Positions 48,101-63,100 of a stretch of 64,000 nt of DNA are shown piece after piece; positions within the stretch are counted from its first letter, which is position 1, and each line of letters opens with the position of its first letter. The position numbers were made by a program, and so were the translations under genes. Source of the DNA: Wuchereria bancrofti. Taxonomy: Eukaryota > Nematoda > Chromadorea > Rhabditida > Onchocercidae. The DNA lies in NCBI GenBank assembly GCA_005281725.1, contig SSBO01000010.1:428461-492460 (forward strand), given 5' to 3'. Below the pieces are notes generated by a model that searched no databases, was not told the DNA's origin, and saw nothing but the letters and a program-made list of their open reading frames with translations.

Positions 48101-51100
48101 AGTGGATTGATAATAATTCACTTTTTATTTTATCTAACATTTGCTATCATTTTTTATTTTCTTAATCATAAAAGTTTTTTTTTGATAAATCAAAATATTT
48201 TTTTTTTTCATTTTACTATACAAATGTATTAAGTTGAAAAAAAGGATGAAACGAAATATTAAAAGATTAATCGGTGATAAATGATAATAGCTTACGATGA
48301 TAAAGAATAAATAATATGAAATAATTTGAAAAATATGGAAAAATGAATGTGCGAACAAAATTTGATTGTATAAATTTTGATATGAAACTGAAGATTTAGC
48401 TATTTTGAACTATAATTTGTTATCATTTATCATTGTATTGGAAAATTAACACTGTTAACATTAGTTATCAGTAAGTATAACACTTATTAACATTTATTAT
48501 TGTATTAGCAAATTAACACTGTTAACAATAGCTATTTATTGTTAAAATTTATTTTAGTTATATTTTGCTATGCATAAAATTATTTCAAACAATATGGAGT
48601 TGTCAAAAAAAAAAAAAATTATGTCATTTTATAATTTCAAAATATTTTCAGGATAGCGCTATTAAATATGAATTTTCGGTACCATTAGAGGAAGAAATTC
48701 CATATGTTTACAAAGCTGACCAATGGTCATCATGCTCGGTCACATGTGGAAAAGGTAAATAAAATATCTTTTGTTTCCTTTTTTCTTTTTTTTCTCTCAA
48801 AAATTTTTTATTACTATTTAATGTAACTTATAAAATTTAAATTTTACTTTCACATAATATAAATAACGTAAATTTATTTTAGAAAAAAAAAAAAGAAAAC
48901 GGTATGAAATATTTGAAAGTTTTATTATTCTTTCGGCATATTTTTGTATAACTTAGCTTATTTTTGAGGTGAAAAAAGAAAAAAAAAGAGACAAACAAAT
49001 AATATTTAAAAATTTTATTATTCTTTGGTCTTTTTTTTATAGGTATTCAAACTCGTATTCCATATTGTATTGAGAGTGCATCAGGTCAACGTGTATTAGA
49101 TGAAATTTGTGAGGAACATAATGTCACCAAACCTCTCTCTAAGAGAGTTTGCGAGACAATTGATTGTGAAGCACAGTAAGAATTTGTTTTTTGTTTATTT
49201 TAATAATTTTTTCATTTTGAAATACAATCAAAATTGAGCACAAACTTGGGTAATATTAAAGGAAAACATTTGAAGTAACAGAATTGTAATACTTTTAATA
49301 TCAATGATAATAATTGATATCTAATCTATTATTAGTATTACTTTTAATATCCATGATAATAATGATATCTAATCTACTATTAGTATTTCTTTTAATATCA
49401 ATGATAATAATGATAATGATAATAATATCTAATCTATTATTAGTATTATTTTTAATATCCATGATAATGATGTTTAATCTACTATTAGTATTTCTTTTAA
49501 TATTAATGATAATAAATCTAGTCTATTATTAGTATTACTTTTGATATCAATGATAATAATGATAATGATAATAATATCTAATCTATTACTATACAATATT
49601 CTATAATTTTAATTTGATACAATAGTTATGTGATAAATGCAATCATACATATCATTTCTTCTAAATAAACTTATCATATAGTAGGCAATTATATTTGAAA
49701 TTAGTTTTATTTCTTAATTTAGTAAATTTCGCTATTTTATTAATTTAAATTAGTTTCTTTTTTTTTAAAAAAAATTTTCGAAAATATTATTTTTACAATT
49801 TTACATTTTTGTACTTATAGATGGTATGAAGGAGAATGGGAACCATGTAGTGTGACATGTGGAGAAAGTGGTACACAATATCGTGTCGTCTACTGTCACC
49901 AAGTATTCTTGGACGGTAAACGGATAACCATTGATGACAGTAATTGTAGTATGGAACGTCCATCAGTACAACGATCATGTAACAGGTGGTTTATGAAAAA
50001 AAAAATTACAAATAAGCTGTTATATTTAATTTTTCAAGTTTTTTTTCTTTTTATTTTTTCATTTCTATTTTTACATTTTTATTTTGCGTTATTTTAACAT
50101 TACATTTCAAATTATTGTCTAATATACAATCACAGGTAATTTATAAAAAAAAAAAAAGGAAAATTATAAGTAGCTAAAGGCTATTGAATTTTTATTATTT
50201 TTAAAAAAAAATTTTTTTTATTATTTTTACGTTTTTATTTTACATTATTTTTTACATTACATTTAAAATTATTGTCTAATATATTTTTTATATTTGTTCA
50301 ATTTAAATATTATGTAAAAATGGAAAGAGAAAAAAAACGAATGAATATTTTATAAAAATTATATGTAAAATTCAAAAAAAAAAAAATAAAAAAGTGTAAA
50401 TATTATGTAAAAATGGAAAGAGAAAAAAGACGAATAAATATTTTATAAAAATTATATGTAAAATTCAAAAAAAAAAAAATAAAAAAGTGTGATGAAAAAA
50501 TTTTTTACGTAAATATTATGTAAAAATGGAAAGAGAAAAAAAACGAATAAATATTTTATAAAAATTATATGTAAAATTCAAAAAAAAAAAAAATAAAAAA
50601 GTGTGATGTGATGAAAATTTTTGCAAATATTAGATTTTCGTGTCCGGAATGGCAAGCAGGACCGTGGAGTGCATGTTCGGAAAAATGTGGTAATGCATTC
50701 CAGTATCGTTCGGTAACATGCCGAAGTGCAAAAGAAGGTGAAGAAGGTAAATTGCTACCTGCAGAAGCATGCAATGATGATGAAACGATAGAAATACAAC
50801 GAAATTGTAATTTGGGTCCATGTCAAGGACTTAATTTTGTTACCACAGATTGGAAATTGGTTAATAAACATTTTTTTTCTTCTCCTTAATTAATTAATTA
50901 AATTATCCTTTTTTCGTTTCTTAATTAATTAATCTATAATGTAAATGCCATGAGAGTTTTATATAGTATGGAAAAAAAAGTAAAAAGTTAAGATAGAATT
51001 TTAAATTAATTCAAAAATAAATTCTTTCATCATTTTTGTTATTTGTTAATCATCATAAATGATTAGTAATGAGCATAAATATTATCATTACTATAATAAA

Positions 51101-54100
51101 ACTCTCATAATTGTCATGTTTTTTATTCTCCTTAATTAATTAATTAAATTATCTTTTTTCCTTCTTAATTAATTAACCTATTATCATTCCAAAAGAAAAA
51201 AATAACTCTAAAATTCTTATTATTTCAATTATAAAGTTACAAATAGTTTTAATTCGCTTTTTCAAAAAAAAAAAATCAATCTCAACTTGATTAAAATTTT
51301 AGCAAACATTTAAAATTTAGTCAAAAAATAGAAAAAAAAATTGAAATTAAATTTTGTCAGATTAAAAAAAAGTATGAAAATATATTTAGTGTGAAAAATG
51401 CAATGATACGAAAGAAAGTCGAAATGTCACATGCGAAGATATTAATGGTCGTGCATATCCATTAGAGAAATGTTTAAATGAAAATTCTACTAGAATTCCC
51501 ATAGATATTCGGCCATGTTCTTCACCACAGGTAAAAATCTTACATTACCTACCTGTAATTATATTTTAAAATAATACCAAATAGATTTAAAAAAAATTTT
51601 GTTGATATATTCAAATGATATCAAATAGTTTTTTTTTTTTAAAAAATTTATTTATATATTCAAATAATATCAAATAGCTTTAAAAAAACTTTATTTATAT
51701 GTTCAAATATTATTAAATAATATTAAAAAATGTTTTATTTATATATTCAAATAATATCAAATAGTTTTTAAAAAAAATTTTTTATTTATTAAAAAATTTT
51801 AGCCTTGTAATTATGAATGGCATACATCAGAATGGTCAAAATGTAGTACAGAATGTGGCCATGGACATAATACACGACGAGTGGTATGCGCTATTCATCA
51901 ATTAGACGATCTTACGGTAAATATTTAATTTTAATGTTTTTCAATAAATGATAAAATAAAAATTGTTAATTAATTTTATTAATTAGTTAAGCATAATTAG
52001 TCTTTTTTTTCTATTCTAGTTATTCTATTATTATAAAACATTAAAAATGGAATTATTTTTAATTCTTTTAATTTTAGCAATCATTTTTTTTTTTTTGGCT
52101 AAATTTTTGTACTAATTTTTTGATGATGAATAAAATTCTTTGTACTTTCTAACTCTTATCTTATTTACAGGTAGTTAGTGACGAATACTTATAGGTAATT
52201 AATGATGTATACTTACAGGTAGTTAATGAGCATACTTACAGGTAATTAATGATGGATGCCTACAGGTAGTTAAAGGCGTATACTTACAGGTAGTTAATGA
52301 TATATACTTACAGGTAATGACTTATACTTACAGGTAATGACGCATACCTATAGGTAAATGACTCATACCTGCAGGTAATGACGCATACTTATAGGTAATG
52401 GTGCATACTTACAGGTAATGACTCACACTTACAGATGATGACGCATACTTAAAGGTAGTTGATGATGATTGCTTACAGGTAGTTAATGATATATGCTTAC
52501 AGGCAATAAGTCATACTTACAGGTAATGACTCACACTTACAGGTGATGACCACATACTTAAAGGTAGTTGATGATGGTTGCTTATAGGTAGTTAATGATA
52601 TATGCTTACAGGTAATAACTCATACTTACAGGTAATGACTCATACCTACAGGTAATTCTACATACTTACAGGTAATGACTCACACCTACAGGTAATTCTA
52701 CATACTTACAGGTAATGACTCACACCTACAGGTAATTCTACATACTTACAGGTGGTTAATGATGGACATTGTAATTGGGAGAATAAGCCAGAGTCAACTA
52801 AAAATTGTACAAATGAAGAGAAATGTAATGGAACCTACTATACAGGTCCATGGAGCAAATGTTCAGCTGAGTTAGTTTTTTTTTAAAGAAAAAATTATGC
52901 ATAATACTTTGTAATTAATAAAATTTCCGGATAAAGTTTCTTTTTTTTTGAAAATATAATTCTCCGAAAATAAATTACTAAATGAAGATTTATTATATCG
53001 TAAATATTCTAGAGCAAATAATTTAGATGTGGTGGTGGAACACAAAATCGGATGATTGTTTGCTTAAATTACGATAAAAAACTTGTTCCGGAATGGTGTG
53101 ATGAAGCAGAAAAGCCATCGGAAGAACAGGAATGTAATGTAGAAGCTTGTCCAAGTATGATTTTTTTTTTTCTTTCCTCAATAATTCCATCTTTAGCGGC
53201 TGCTATTATTTATATAATTATGTTATTACCGGAATGCATACTGAATTGTATGAACGGATTGTTTTATTAATATCAAAATCATAGTTTAAATTATTTAAAT
53301 ATACAAAAGTGTATTTTATAATTGGATATTTTTATTGTAGCAATTTTCAGCATGCGATGATAGTGAATTTGGATGCTGTCCGGATAATGTAACAATTGCA
53401 ACTGGACCGTATTTAGCCGGTTGTTCAAACTGTTCCGATTCACCATTTGGCTGTTGTAATGATAATGTAACGGAAGCACAAAGTATTGCCGGAGAAGGTT
53501 GTGCCGAATTCATTGCTGCAATGGAAGGAAGTGGTGAAGAAAGCGAACAAACCATCAAATCCAGGTTTTGCTTTTTTTCTTTTCGGCTTAATATTCGTTT
53601 AACCGGATAACATGCCCGAAAATTTGTTGTATTAATGGAAAGTCAAAGATGAATTTTTAATCTAAAATTCGAATTTGTATAATTTTAATTCCAAAGATGA
53701 AAATAAAAAAGAAAAACGAGTACAAGTTTTGTTTTCTTTTCTTCTTTTCGGCTTAATATTCATTTAGCCGGATAACACATCCAAAAAAATGAAAAACCAA
53801 AAGTGGTACGTAATTTAAAATTATATAATTTCAATTCCAATGACAAAAATAAGAAACAAAAAAAAAAGAATACATTTTTTTGTTTAATCAATAATTAAGT
53901 TTGATGGAAAAAGAAAAAAATGAATTAATTGAAAATCTTAATTCAACTAAGAATGAACTAAATAAAAATGAGTTTATTTACTATGAAATATGTTATAGTA
54001 TCGTCCGGAAAAAATGGAATAAGATAATATAAAATTAAAATTTAATTCTTTTTATTATTAAAATAAAAAAGAAAATGTTACAGTGAGGAAGTGCTTTGTG

Positions 54101-57100
54101 AAGTGATAAATGATGAAACCGGTGAGAAAGCACTGATTGCATGTGGTAATGATACTATCACTGATAACACAACTATCACTATAACAATGTTACTGGATGA
54201 TGAAGACGATTTATTCCTGAATAGCACTTCCGGTAATGCTACTACTACGACTACTAAACATTGCTCTAAAACAGAATTTGGTTGTTGTCCTGATTGGATT
54301 ACAATTGCGAGTGGAAAAAACAATGAAGGCTGTCCGGAATTTGTGCTTGGTGCATATTTTAATATTATAATATGATACTATGATTAATTAATTAATATTA
54401 ATAAATACTATTGTTTCGTAATTAATTAGACACAATTATTTATATAATATTAATAAATATTATTGTTTCTTTTCATGTATTAGTTTATTTAATTAATATT
54501 CATATAAATTTCATAGAGATTTGTAAACTAATATTATAAACTGTTAATTATTTAACTACTTGACAGGATTAATTAACGAAATAGGATGATAGGGGTAAAA
54601 AAGAAATGATATTTACATATATGTTGATTAATAATAGATTTCATAATTAATTAGACATAATTATTTATATAATATTAATAATACTATTGTTTTCTCATGT
54701 ATTACTCTATTTAATTAATATTCAGATAAATGAGACATTAATTATTTAGCTAATTGACGGAATTAATTAACGGAATTGACGAAATAAAGTAAAAAAAGAA
54801 ATGATATTTCATATATGATGATTAATAATAATAAGGATAATAATAATTAACAATAATAACGATAATGATAATAATAGTAATAATAATAATAAATTTGAAG
54901 GTGTATGTAATGAAACAAATTTTGGTTGTTGTCCGGATGAAGTAACTTTAGCTCGCGGCTCAAATTATGAAGGTTGTGGTGAGCCAATTTGCGCCGCATC
55001 CTTGTATGGTTGTTGCAAAGATCGTAAAACGATTGCTTTTGGACCGCATTATGCAGGTTAATTAAATTCATCATTTTGTTTTTTTGTTTTTTTATCAGTT
55101 TATCTCTTTTTTACTATCATTTCATTTTCTTTTCAAAAAATTTCGATTGTAAGATATAATTATTTTATTTTTTTCTTTTCTTTAATATAATTCTAATTTT
55201 TTTTCAAATTATTGTAATTAATTAATTATATCTTTTCTGTTGATATTATCAGGTATATAATAAGTATTATTTTATTTAAAGGTTGTGAACGATCATCATT
55301 TCCGTGTGAGCTGTCAACATATGGTTGTTGTCCGGATGGTGAAACAGCAGCATTAGGCCGAAATGGTACCGGTTGTAGTGAAAATTGTTTGACTACTAAA
55401 TTCGGTTGTTGTCCAGATGGTAAAACAACTGCAAAAGGAGTGGAAAATGAAGGTAAACCTGAACCGGAATTTAGCTATATACATATGCGAAAATTAAATT
55501 TTGTAATAGTTGAAAATAAAAAAGAAATTTTAGCACACTAATATCTTTTAATTTAATTTAAGCTAAAGGAAGATGAATAAAATTTTTTTCGGATTTTTAC
55601 CTAATTAATGCCATAAAGATTTGTTATATAAGATATCAAGAATTTTTTCCTGATTAATTGCAAATTTTATAACTACCGGAATAACTTTTTTTTTTCTATA
55701 AATACCAGAATAACTAAAATGAAATATTTCATTTTAGTAGGATATTTTTTAGGATGTGGTTGCGAATATGCTCAATACGGTTGTTGTCCGGATGGTAAAA
55801 CAACAGCAAAAGGACTTAAGAATTACGGTTGTCCTATATCATGCGCTCAAAGTCAATACGGTTGTTGTCCGGATGGTAAAACAACTGCTTATGGACCAAA
55901 CAAAGAAGGCCTGTTTTTTTTTTTTTTTTTTCAGGATTATTAGATTTTATTTACTAAAAGTTTATTTGCAAACATTAGCTGAATTAATCGAATCTTTTTT
56001 AAACTTTTAAAAATAATTAATAAAAAGAGCAAATTAATTATGTTAATTTCAGGTTGTCCATGCCAATATACTCAATATGGATGTTGTCCAGATGGTGAGA
56101 CAAGCGCTCTTGGCCCAAAAAATGAAGGATGTGATGATTGTCGATACTCTAAGTTTGCGCTTTTTTTTTTTTTTTTTACTTCATAACATTTTTTTTTTTT
56201 CGTTAATAGTATAATCGTAAACAATACGATGAATATTTAAGGTATGGTTGTTGTCCTGATGGTGAAAATCGCGCTAATGGTCCTCAACATGCTGGTTGTC
56301 CATCTACCACATTAGCGCCATTTATTATAGGCGGTTCTATAGCACCAGAAAAAATTAGTAATATTTTGTATGATTATTTTATTATCATTAAAAAATTATT
56401 GATAAAGTGATAAAGGTATGATGAAAATTTTGATAAAATGATTAATAATTGTTGCTAAAACAAATAGATGGTTTTTTTTTTTTTGAGAAATGAATAATTT
56501 TTTAAATTAATTAGTAAAAAAAATTTTCAGTTTCATGTTCATTGTCACAGGATCAGGGTACAATATGTCATCCAGGTTATAAACTATTATGGTATTATGA
56601 TACCTCAGAAGGTCGTTGTAAACAATTTTGGTATGGTGGTTGTGATGGTAATGATAATCGTTTTGCAACAAAGGAACAATGCGAAACAATTTGTGTTAAA
56701 CCACCAGCAACTGGTTTGTTTATTTATTTATTTGTTTGTTTGTCTGTCTATTTATTTAATTGTTTATTTATTTAATTTGTTTTTTTATATTTATTTGTTT
56801 ATCTATTATTTATTTAATTAATTTATTTGTTTGTTTACTTATTTACTTGTTTATTTTTAATGTTTCTGTTATTCTCGTTTTTTCCAATTAACTAAATTGT
56901 GTTATTCAATTGATTTCTTCACTTTAAATTATTATTAGTATTTTTTTTTTACCAGGTCGTTGTTATTTACCTAAAGTAGAAGGACCATTACGATGTAATC
57001 AATTATCAGCACGTTATTGGTATGATTATACAACCAAACAATGTGGTGCCTTTTGGTGGCGTGGTTGCTTGGGTAATGATAATAATTTTGAAAGTTGGGA

Positions 57101-60100
57101 AGAATGTCAAAATTTTTGCGCTAATATTGGTCCAATCGAAATAGAAACACAATCAGAATTAAAGGTATACATAGATACAATCTGAAATAGAATAATAATT
57201 TTTTAATTTATCATTCAATGATAATTTTTTTTTTAATTTATCCGTCATTATTTAATTTATCTTTCAAAAATAAGAGAATGAGAGAGAGAGGGAAAAAATG
57301 AATATAAAAGAATTTTAAAGTTAAAATTTTGTAATTTTAGACAAATCAAATTAATGAAATTATAACAAGTGTATCACCATTTCAATATACACCATTTGGT
57401 GCTTCATCTAAACAATCGAACGAAATTGATGATACGTTTATTTCAATTGAACGAAAAAATTCAATGTCTCGTGAACAACCATTACCAGTATTTATTCCAA
57501 ATGATCGACAATTAGGCTTAGCACAAGAATCTGCTCAAGTACCATTACCACCACAATCACAACAATCTTCGTCATCATCATCTCAAAAAAGAGGTAAATT
57601 ATTTGTAATATACATCTTTACCTGTGTTACGTGCGTGATATGTTTATACGTGCTTATTGGTATTGTATACATACTGATACACTGATAACGTACACACACT
57701 GATACTATGATGATGCATACATACTGATACTATGATAATACATACTGATACTGCAATGTGTACATACTGATATTATGATAATGTATACATACTGATACTA
57801 TGATAACGTATACATACTGATATTGTGATAACGTATACATACTGATATTGTGATAATGTATACGTACTGATATGATAATGTATACATAGTGATACTATGA
57901 TAACGTATACATACTGATACTATGATAACGTATACCTACTCATATTATGATAATGTATACATACTGATACTGCGATGTGTACATACTGATATCGTGATAA
58001 TGTATACATACTGATACTATGATAATGTATACATAGTGATACTATGATAACGTATACATACTGATACTATGATAACGTATACCTACTCATATTATGATAA
58101 TGTATACGTACTGATACTGCGATGTGTACATACTGATATTGTGATAATGTATACATACTGATATTGTGATAATGTATACATAGTGATACTATGATAACGT
58201 ATACATACTGATACTATGATAACGTATACCTACTCATATTATGATAATGTATACGTACTGATACTGCGATGTGTACATACTGATACTAGGATAACGTATA
58301 CCTACTGATATTATGATAATGTATACATACTGATACTATGATAACGTATACATACTAATACTATGGTAAAAAAAAATGAAAATTTTGCAGTAACTATTGA
58401 AGAAATATGTCAATCAACCGCTGATAGTGGGCCATGTGGTAATTATGAAGATATGTACTATTATGATTTCTTCTCCGGTAGATGTCATCTTTTCATCTAC
58501 GGCGGATGTGGTGGTAATTTAAATCGATTTAAAACACGAGAGGAATGTGAAGTTCGATGTTCACATATTGGTATTGATAGAAGAAATTGTAAGTTGTTTA
58601 TTGTTTAATAATCACTTCTTTTAGTTTTTTTTTTCTTTTTAAAATAAATTTGATCAATTTGAATCATTGTGAAAAGAGAAATGAATATGATAACACTTTA
58701 TGCAAGTATGAATAGTTAGTAAAATGATTGTAATTTATAACATGTATGAATGAAATTGTAAAGTTTTATTAAATAATTATTTGTTTATTTTTATAATAAC
58801 TAAGTGTCATATATTATCAAGTGATAATACGTCATCAAATGATATTTGTCGAGAATTAAGTTGATATTATATATTATCAAGTGATATTGATCGGGAAAAC
58901 AAATAGCTATAAGATTAATTTTCAAGAAAAAAAAATGTGCACTGTGCAAAAAAAAATGATTTTAATATTAGGAATTGAATTACTTATCACATTTTTATCA
59001 TGATATTGATTGTATTCTTATCAGAATGCTCAATATCATATTAAAAAAGCTCGAATTTTTTTTGAAGCATGTGATAAAAAGCATCAATAATATCAAATAG
59101 AAAGCATAAAAAACATCAAGTAATATAACAAAATTTTTTTTTGGTGGAATTAAATTTAAATGATGAAATTAAATTTGAAATAATAAATAAACCATGAAAT
59201 GATTCTCCGATAATGATAATGACCAAGTAAAAATGAATTTCAGTGTGATAACATTGATTATATTCTTATCAGAATGCTCAATATCATATTAAAAAGCTCG
59301 AATTATTTTTGAAACATTTGATAAAAAGCATCAAATACCTTTTTTTAATACCCTTTCTTTTGGTGGAATTAAATTTAAATGATGAAATTAAATTTGAAAT
59401 AATAAATAAACAATGAAATAATTCTCCGTTAATGATAATAACTAAATAAAAATGAATTTCAGTGGGACGAACTCAACCACTTTCAACAGCACAACGAAAT
59501 GAATTAATACCTATTACTAAGACAGGATCATTTGGTATTCCAGTAACAGGTAAATTACTGATAATAAAAAGTAAATTATTAACAATAACAGGTAAATCGT
59601 TAAAGATTAGAAACAGAGAGAGAGAGAGAGAAAAGAAAAAAAGAGAGGGAAAATAACAGAAATGATATTTTGAAATTTAAATTGTATAAATTAATCTATC
59701 ATTTATTCATTTTCTAATTTAATTACTAATTAACATAGGTCGTTCTCGTGATGCATGCAATGAACGAATGGATGTTGGTCGATGTAATGGTGCATTTCAA
59801 AGTTATTATTTTGAACGTGCAACAGGTACCTGTGAACCATTCCGTTATTCCGGATGCGGTGGTAATGCTAACCGTTTTCAAACCAAAGAGCAATGTGAAG
59901 AATTATGTGTGCAACGTATTTCCGGTGTTAAATCTGGAACTCTTCCATCTTCTATTCCAGATCAAACACTCAAACAACTTATGCCAATATCGGATGGTAA
60001 AAAATAACCTTTTTATATATAATTTTTTTATCAAAGTTTTTAAATAGGCAAAAAGAAAATGACAAAATTACTTATTACATTTTAATCTTAAATTAAATTA

Positions 60101-63100
60101 AAATTGTTGTCTTAAATATTTTAATTTAATCCATGCATTCTTATATTTTTTATTTTTTTTGCAGCTTCTGAGAAAACTGAATTAATATCAAAATGTGAAC
60201 TTCCAAAAGATAGTGGTCCATGTAATCGTTTTGTTACAAAATGGTATTACAATAAAATTGATGGTACTTGTGCACGATTTCATTATGGTGGTTGTGGTGG
60301 TACTGATAATCGTTTTGATAACGAACAACAATGCAAAAATGAATGCGGTAATTTTACTGGTTAGTTTTTTTTTTTTTTTTTTTTGTTAAATGGAAAAAAT
60401 AGAGAAAATTTTAATGCAATTGAAAGAAAGTAAGCAGTTAATAATTTAAAATATATGCAAAATATAATAGTTATAAATAAATTAGCATAAGTTAAATACT
60501 TTTTATCATATCATTTCATTTTCATTTTTTGTTTTTGTTTTTTTTTTTTTCTTTGTTTTCTTTCCTTATTCTCTCTTACGTATCATAAAAAAATCAGCAA
60601 TTAATTTTTTTTTCTTTTTTTTTTTGTTAATAATTATAAACGAATTACTGAAATTAACTAAAAGTTTCCTCTTTGACAAAATATAAAATGAAAAAAAAAA
60701 AAAGGTTAAACAAGTAAAATGAACGAAAAGAAAAAATCTGTAATTAATTCTTCCTCTTTTTTGTTAATAACTATAAACGAATTACTGAAATTTCCACTTT
60801 GACAAAATATAAAATGAAAAAAAAAAAAAAAGTAAAACAGATAAAATGAACGAAAAGAAGAAAGTAAAAAAGAAAACAAATAATATATACAAATGTAAAT
60901 TTAAAAAAATTAAAAATTTATAGATCCATGTAAATTACCAAAAGTAAATGGTCCGTGTTCCGGTAGACATAAACGATACTATTTCAATGCCAATACCGGA
61001 CAATGTGAACGTTTCGAATATGGTGGATGTTTAGGCAATACCAATAATTTTCTACATCTTTCTGATTGTGAAGCTAAATGTTTATCATTCGATGAACGTT
61101 AGTGATTATAATTATCAATCAATATCTTTCTTTTTTTTTTTTGTTCTAATAAATTATATTAGAATCAATTACTATTATTATTTTTTTTGTTAATTAAATT
61201 CATTTCATAATGAATTATCACTGTTATCAACATAAATTTGCTATTACATTATAATAGATATATTAAAAATATTGTTATTAGTTTAATTACATATTTTATA
61301 AATTGATAATTTTTCTTTTTTCTTTTCTTTTTTTTTTTAAAGTGTGAAATTATCAAAACAACATTACAGATTATGTTAAAATAAAAATGAAAATTATGAA
61401 TGAATGAATAAATAATGTTTTTTTTTGATTTTTCAAAATTTTCAACTTTTAGTTGCATATCAATCAGATTTTGTCTGTATTTGTTGTTGCACTTTGTTTT
61501 GTTTTCATTTTTTTTTTTTTTTTTTTGATAAAATTAAAATTAATTCATTTATGATAAATATATTTTTATCATTTCTTATTCTTTTTCCCTTTTTTTTTCT
61601 ATTCAGGAATTTTTTTTTTCAATTTAAAAATTCAAAATTTACAATATTTTGCCGTGAAAAGAATTATAATTGACAATTATCAAATCATTAATTTCAATAT
61701 TTTTTCTCTTTCTTACCTGTTACTTGTTTTTGAAAATAATTATTTCATTACATTACTCTGTCACAATGATTCTTTTCTTTTTTTTTTTTTAACTTTTAAA
61801 TTTTATTTTCCTCTTTCTTTTTTCATTCTTATAGCAAATATTTTTTTAATTCAATGAAAATATGCTGATTTTGATGCTAGTAAAATAAATTTTTTTTTTC
61901 TTTGGTTTTTGCTAATTTAATGCTAATAAAAATAATAGAAGAAGTTGGATTCATTTCATCAATGAATCTTTTCTATGAATTTTTTTTTTTTTTAATTTTT
62001 AAAATTTTTAAAAATTTGATCTTTTTGATTTTATAACTTTTTTTTTTGTGGAAATTTTTCAAAAAATTTTAACTTTTAATTTCAATCACTTTCTTTTCCA
62101 TTTTCTGCTACAACTATAATGATATTATCATATTCCAATGAATAGCACTGTATGCCATCTATATTTATTTCTATGGAATAAAAATCAAAATAATTATTAT
62201 CTATTATTTATGCAACATTTCGACAACTATTCGGTAAATTTCTTTTTGTTCTTTCCTTCTTTTTATTTCATTTAGTTATTTTAATTTTAATGTTTGAATT
62301 TTGCATAGAATTTAAAATTTTTAAATTAATTTTAATCCTTTTATTCTCTTTTTGCATGGTGTGTTTTCCTTTCCTTTCTTTTCTTTTTTGCATGCTATTA
62401 TGCAATATTCTTTTATTCTTTTTTTAATGAAATTTTTTTTTTCTAATTAATTGTTAACTTAAAAAAAAAATTGAATATCTTTTATGTAAAAGAATTATGT
62501 ATAATTTAAAAAAAAAAATAAATTGTATATAATTTTGAAATATTTATTTTCTAATAAGAATTGTTGTTGATATTAAGGAATTCACTAAAAGATAGTATTG
62601 TTTTGAAAATTTTTTAATACCAATTAAAATAATTTTTGTATTACTATTAGTACTATTATAAAGCTATCTTCAACAATATTTTAATTAATATCAGATGAAT
62701 TAGTTTTAAAATATTTGATAGATAACATTCTGAAAAAGTTTATAATAAACATTAATTCAATTTATTATATTAGATAATAGTAAAATAATTGTCAGAATTA
62801 TGATATTAATTAATTAGGCTTATTTAAGAATTTAACAAAATCAGCATATACATATATATTATTCAAATTAAATACATTCAAAATTTATTATACAAAAAAA
62901 AAAAACTATGAAATATGTTTAAAATTGTATTGTACTAAAATATATTTGCGCTAATGATTATATTTAATTTTTGATTGAAATGCATTTTGAAGAATTTATA
63001 AGCTTATTCTAATCAATATAATAATTTTATAAATGATATGATTATGTATTGTAACTTTTGTTGCAGTGAATAATACCATTAATATTTTGAAATTAATTAA

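Noticed and set aside
53341..53350. Papilin exon 15 starting at 53341 (acceptor TTATTGTAG)
   Set aside because: Phase would give a TGA within a few codons; the acceptor ending at 53350 gives the correct lagrin frame.
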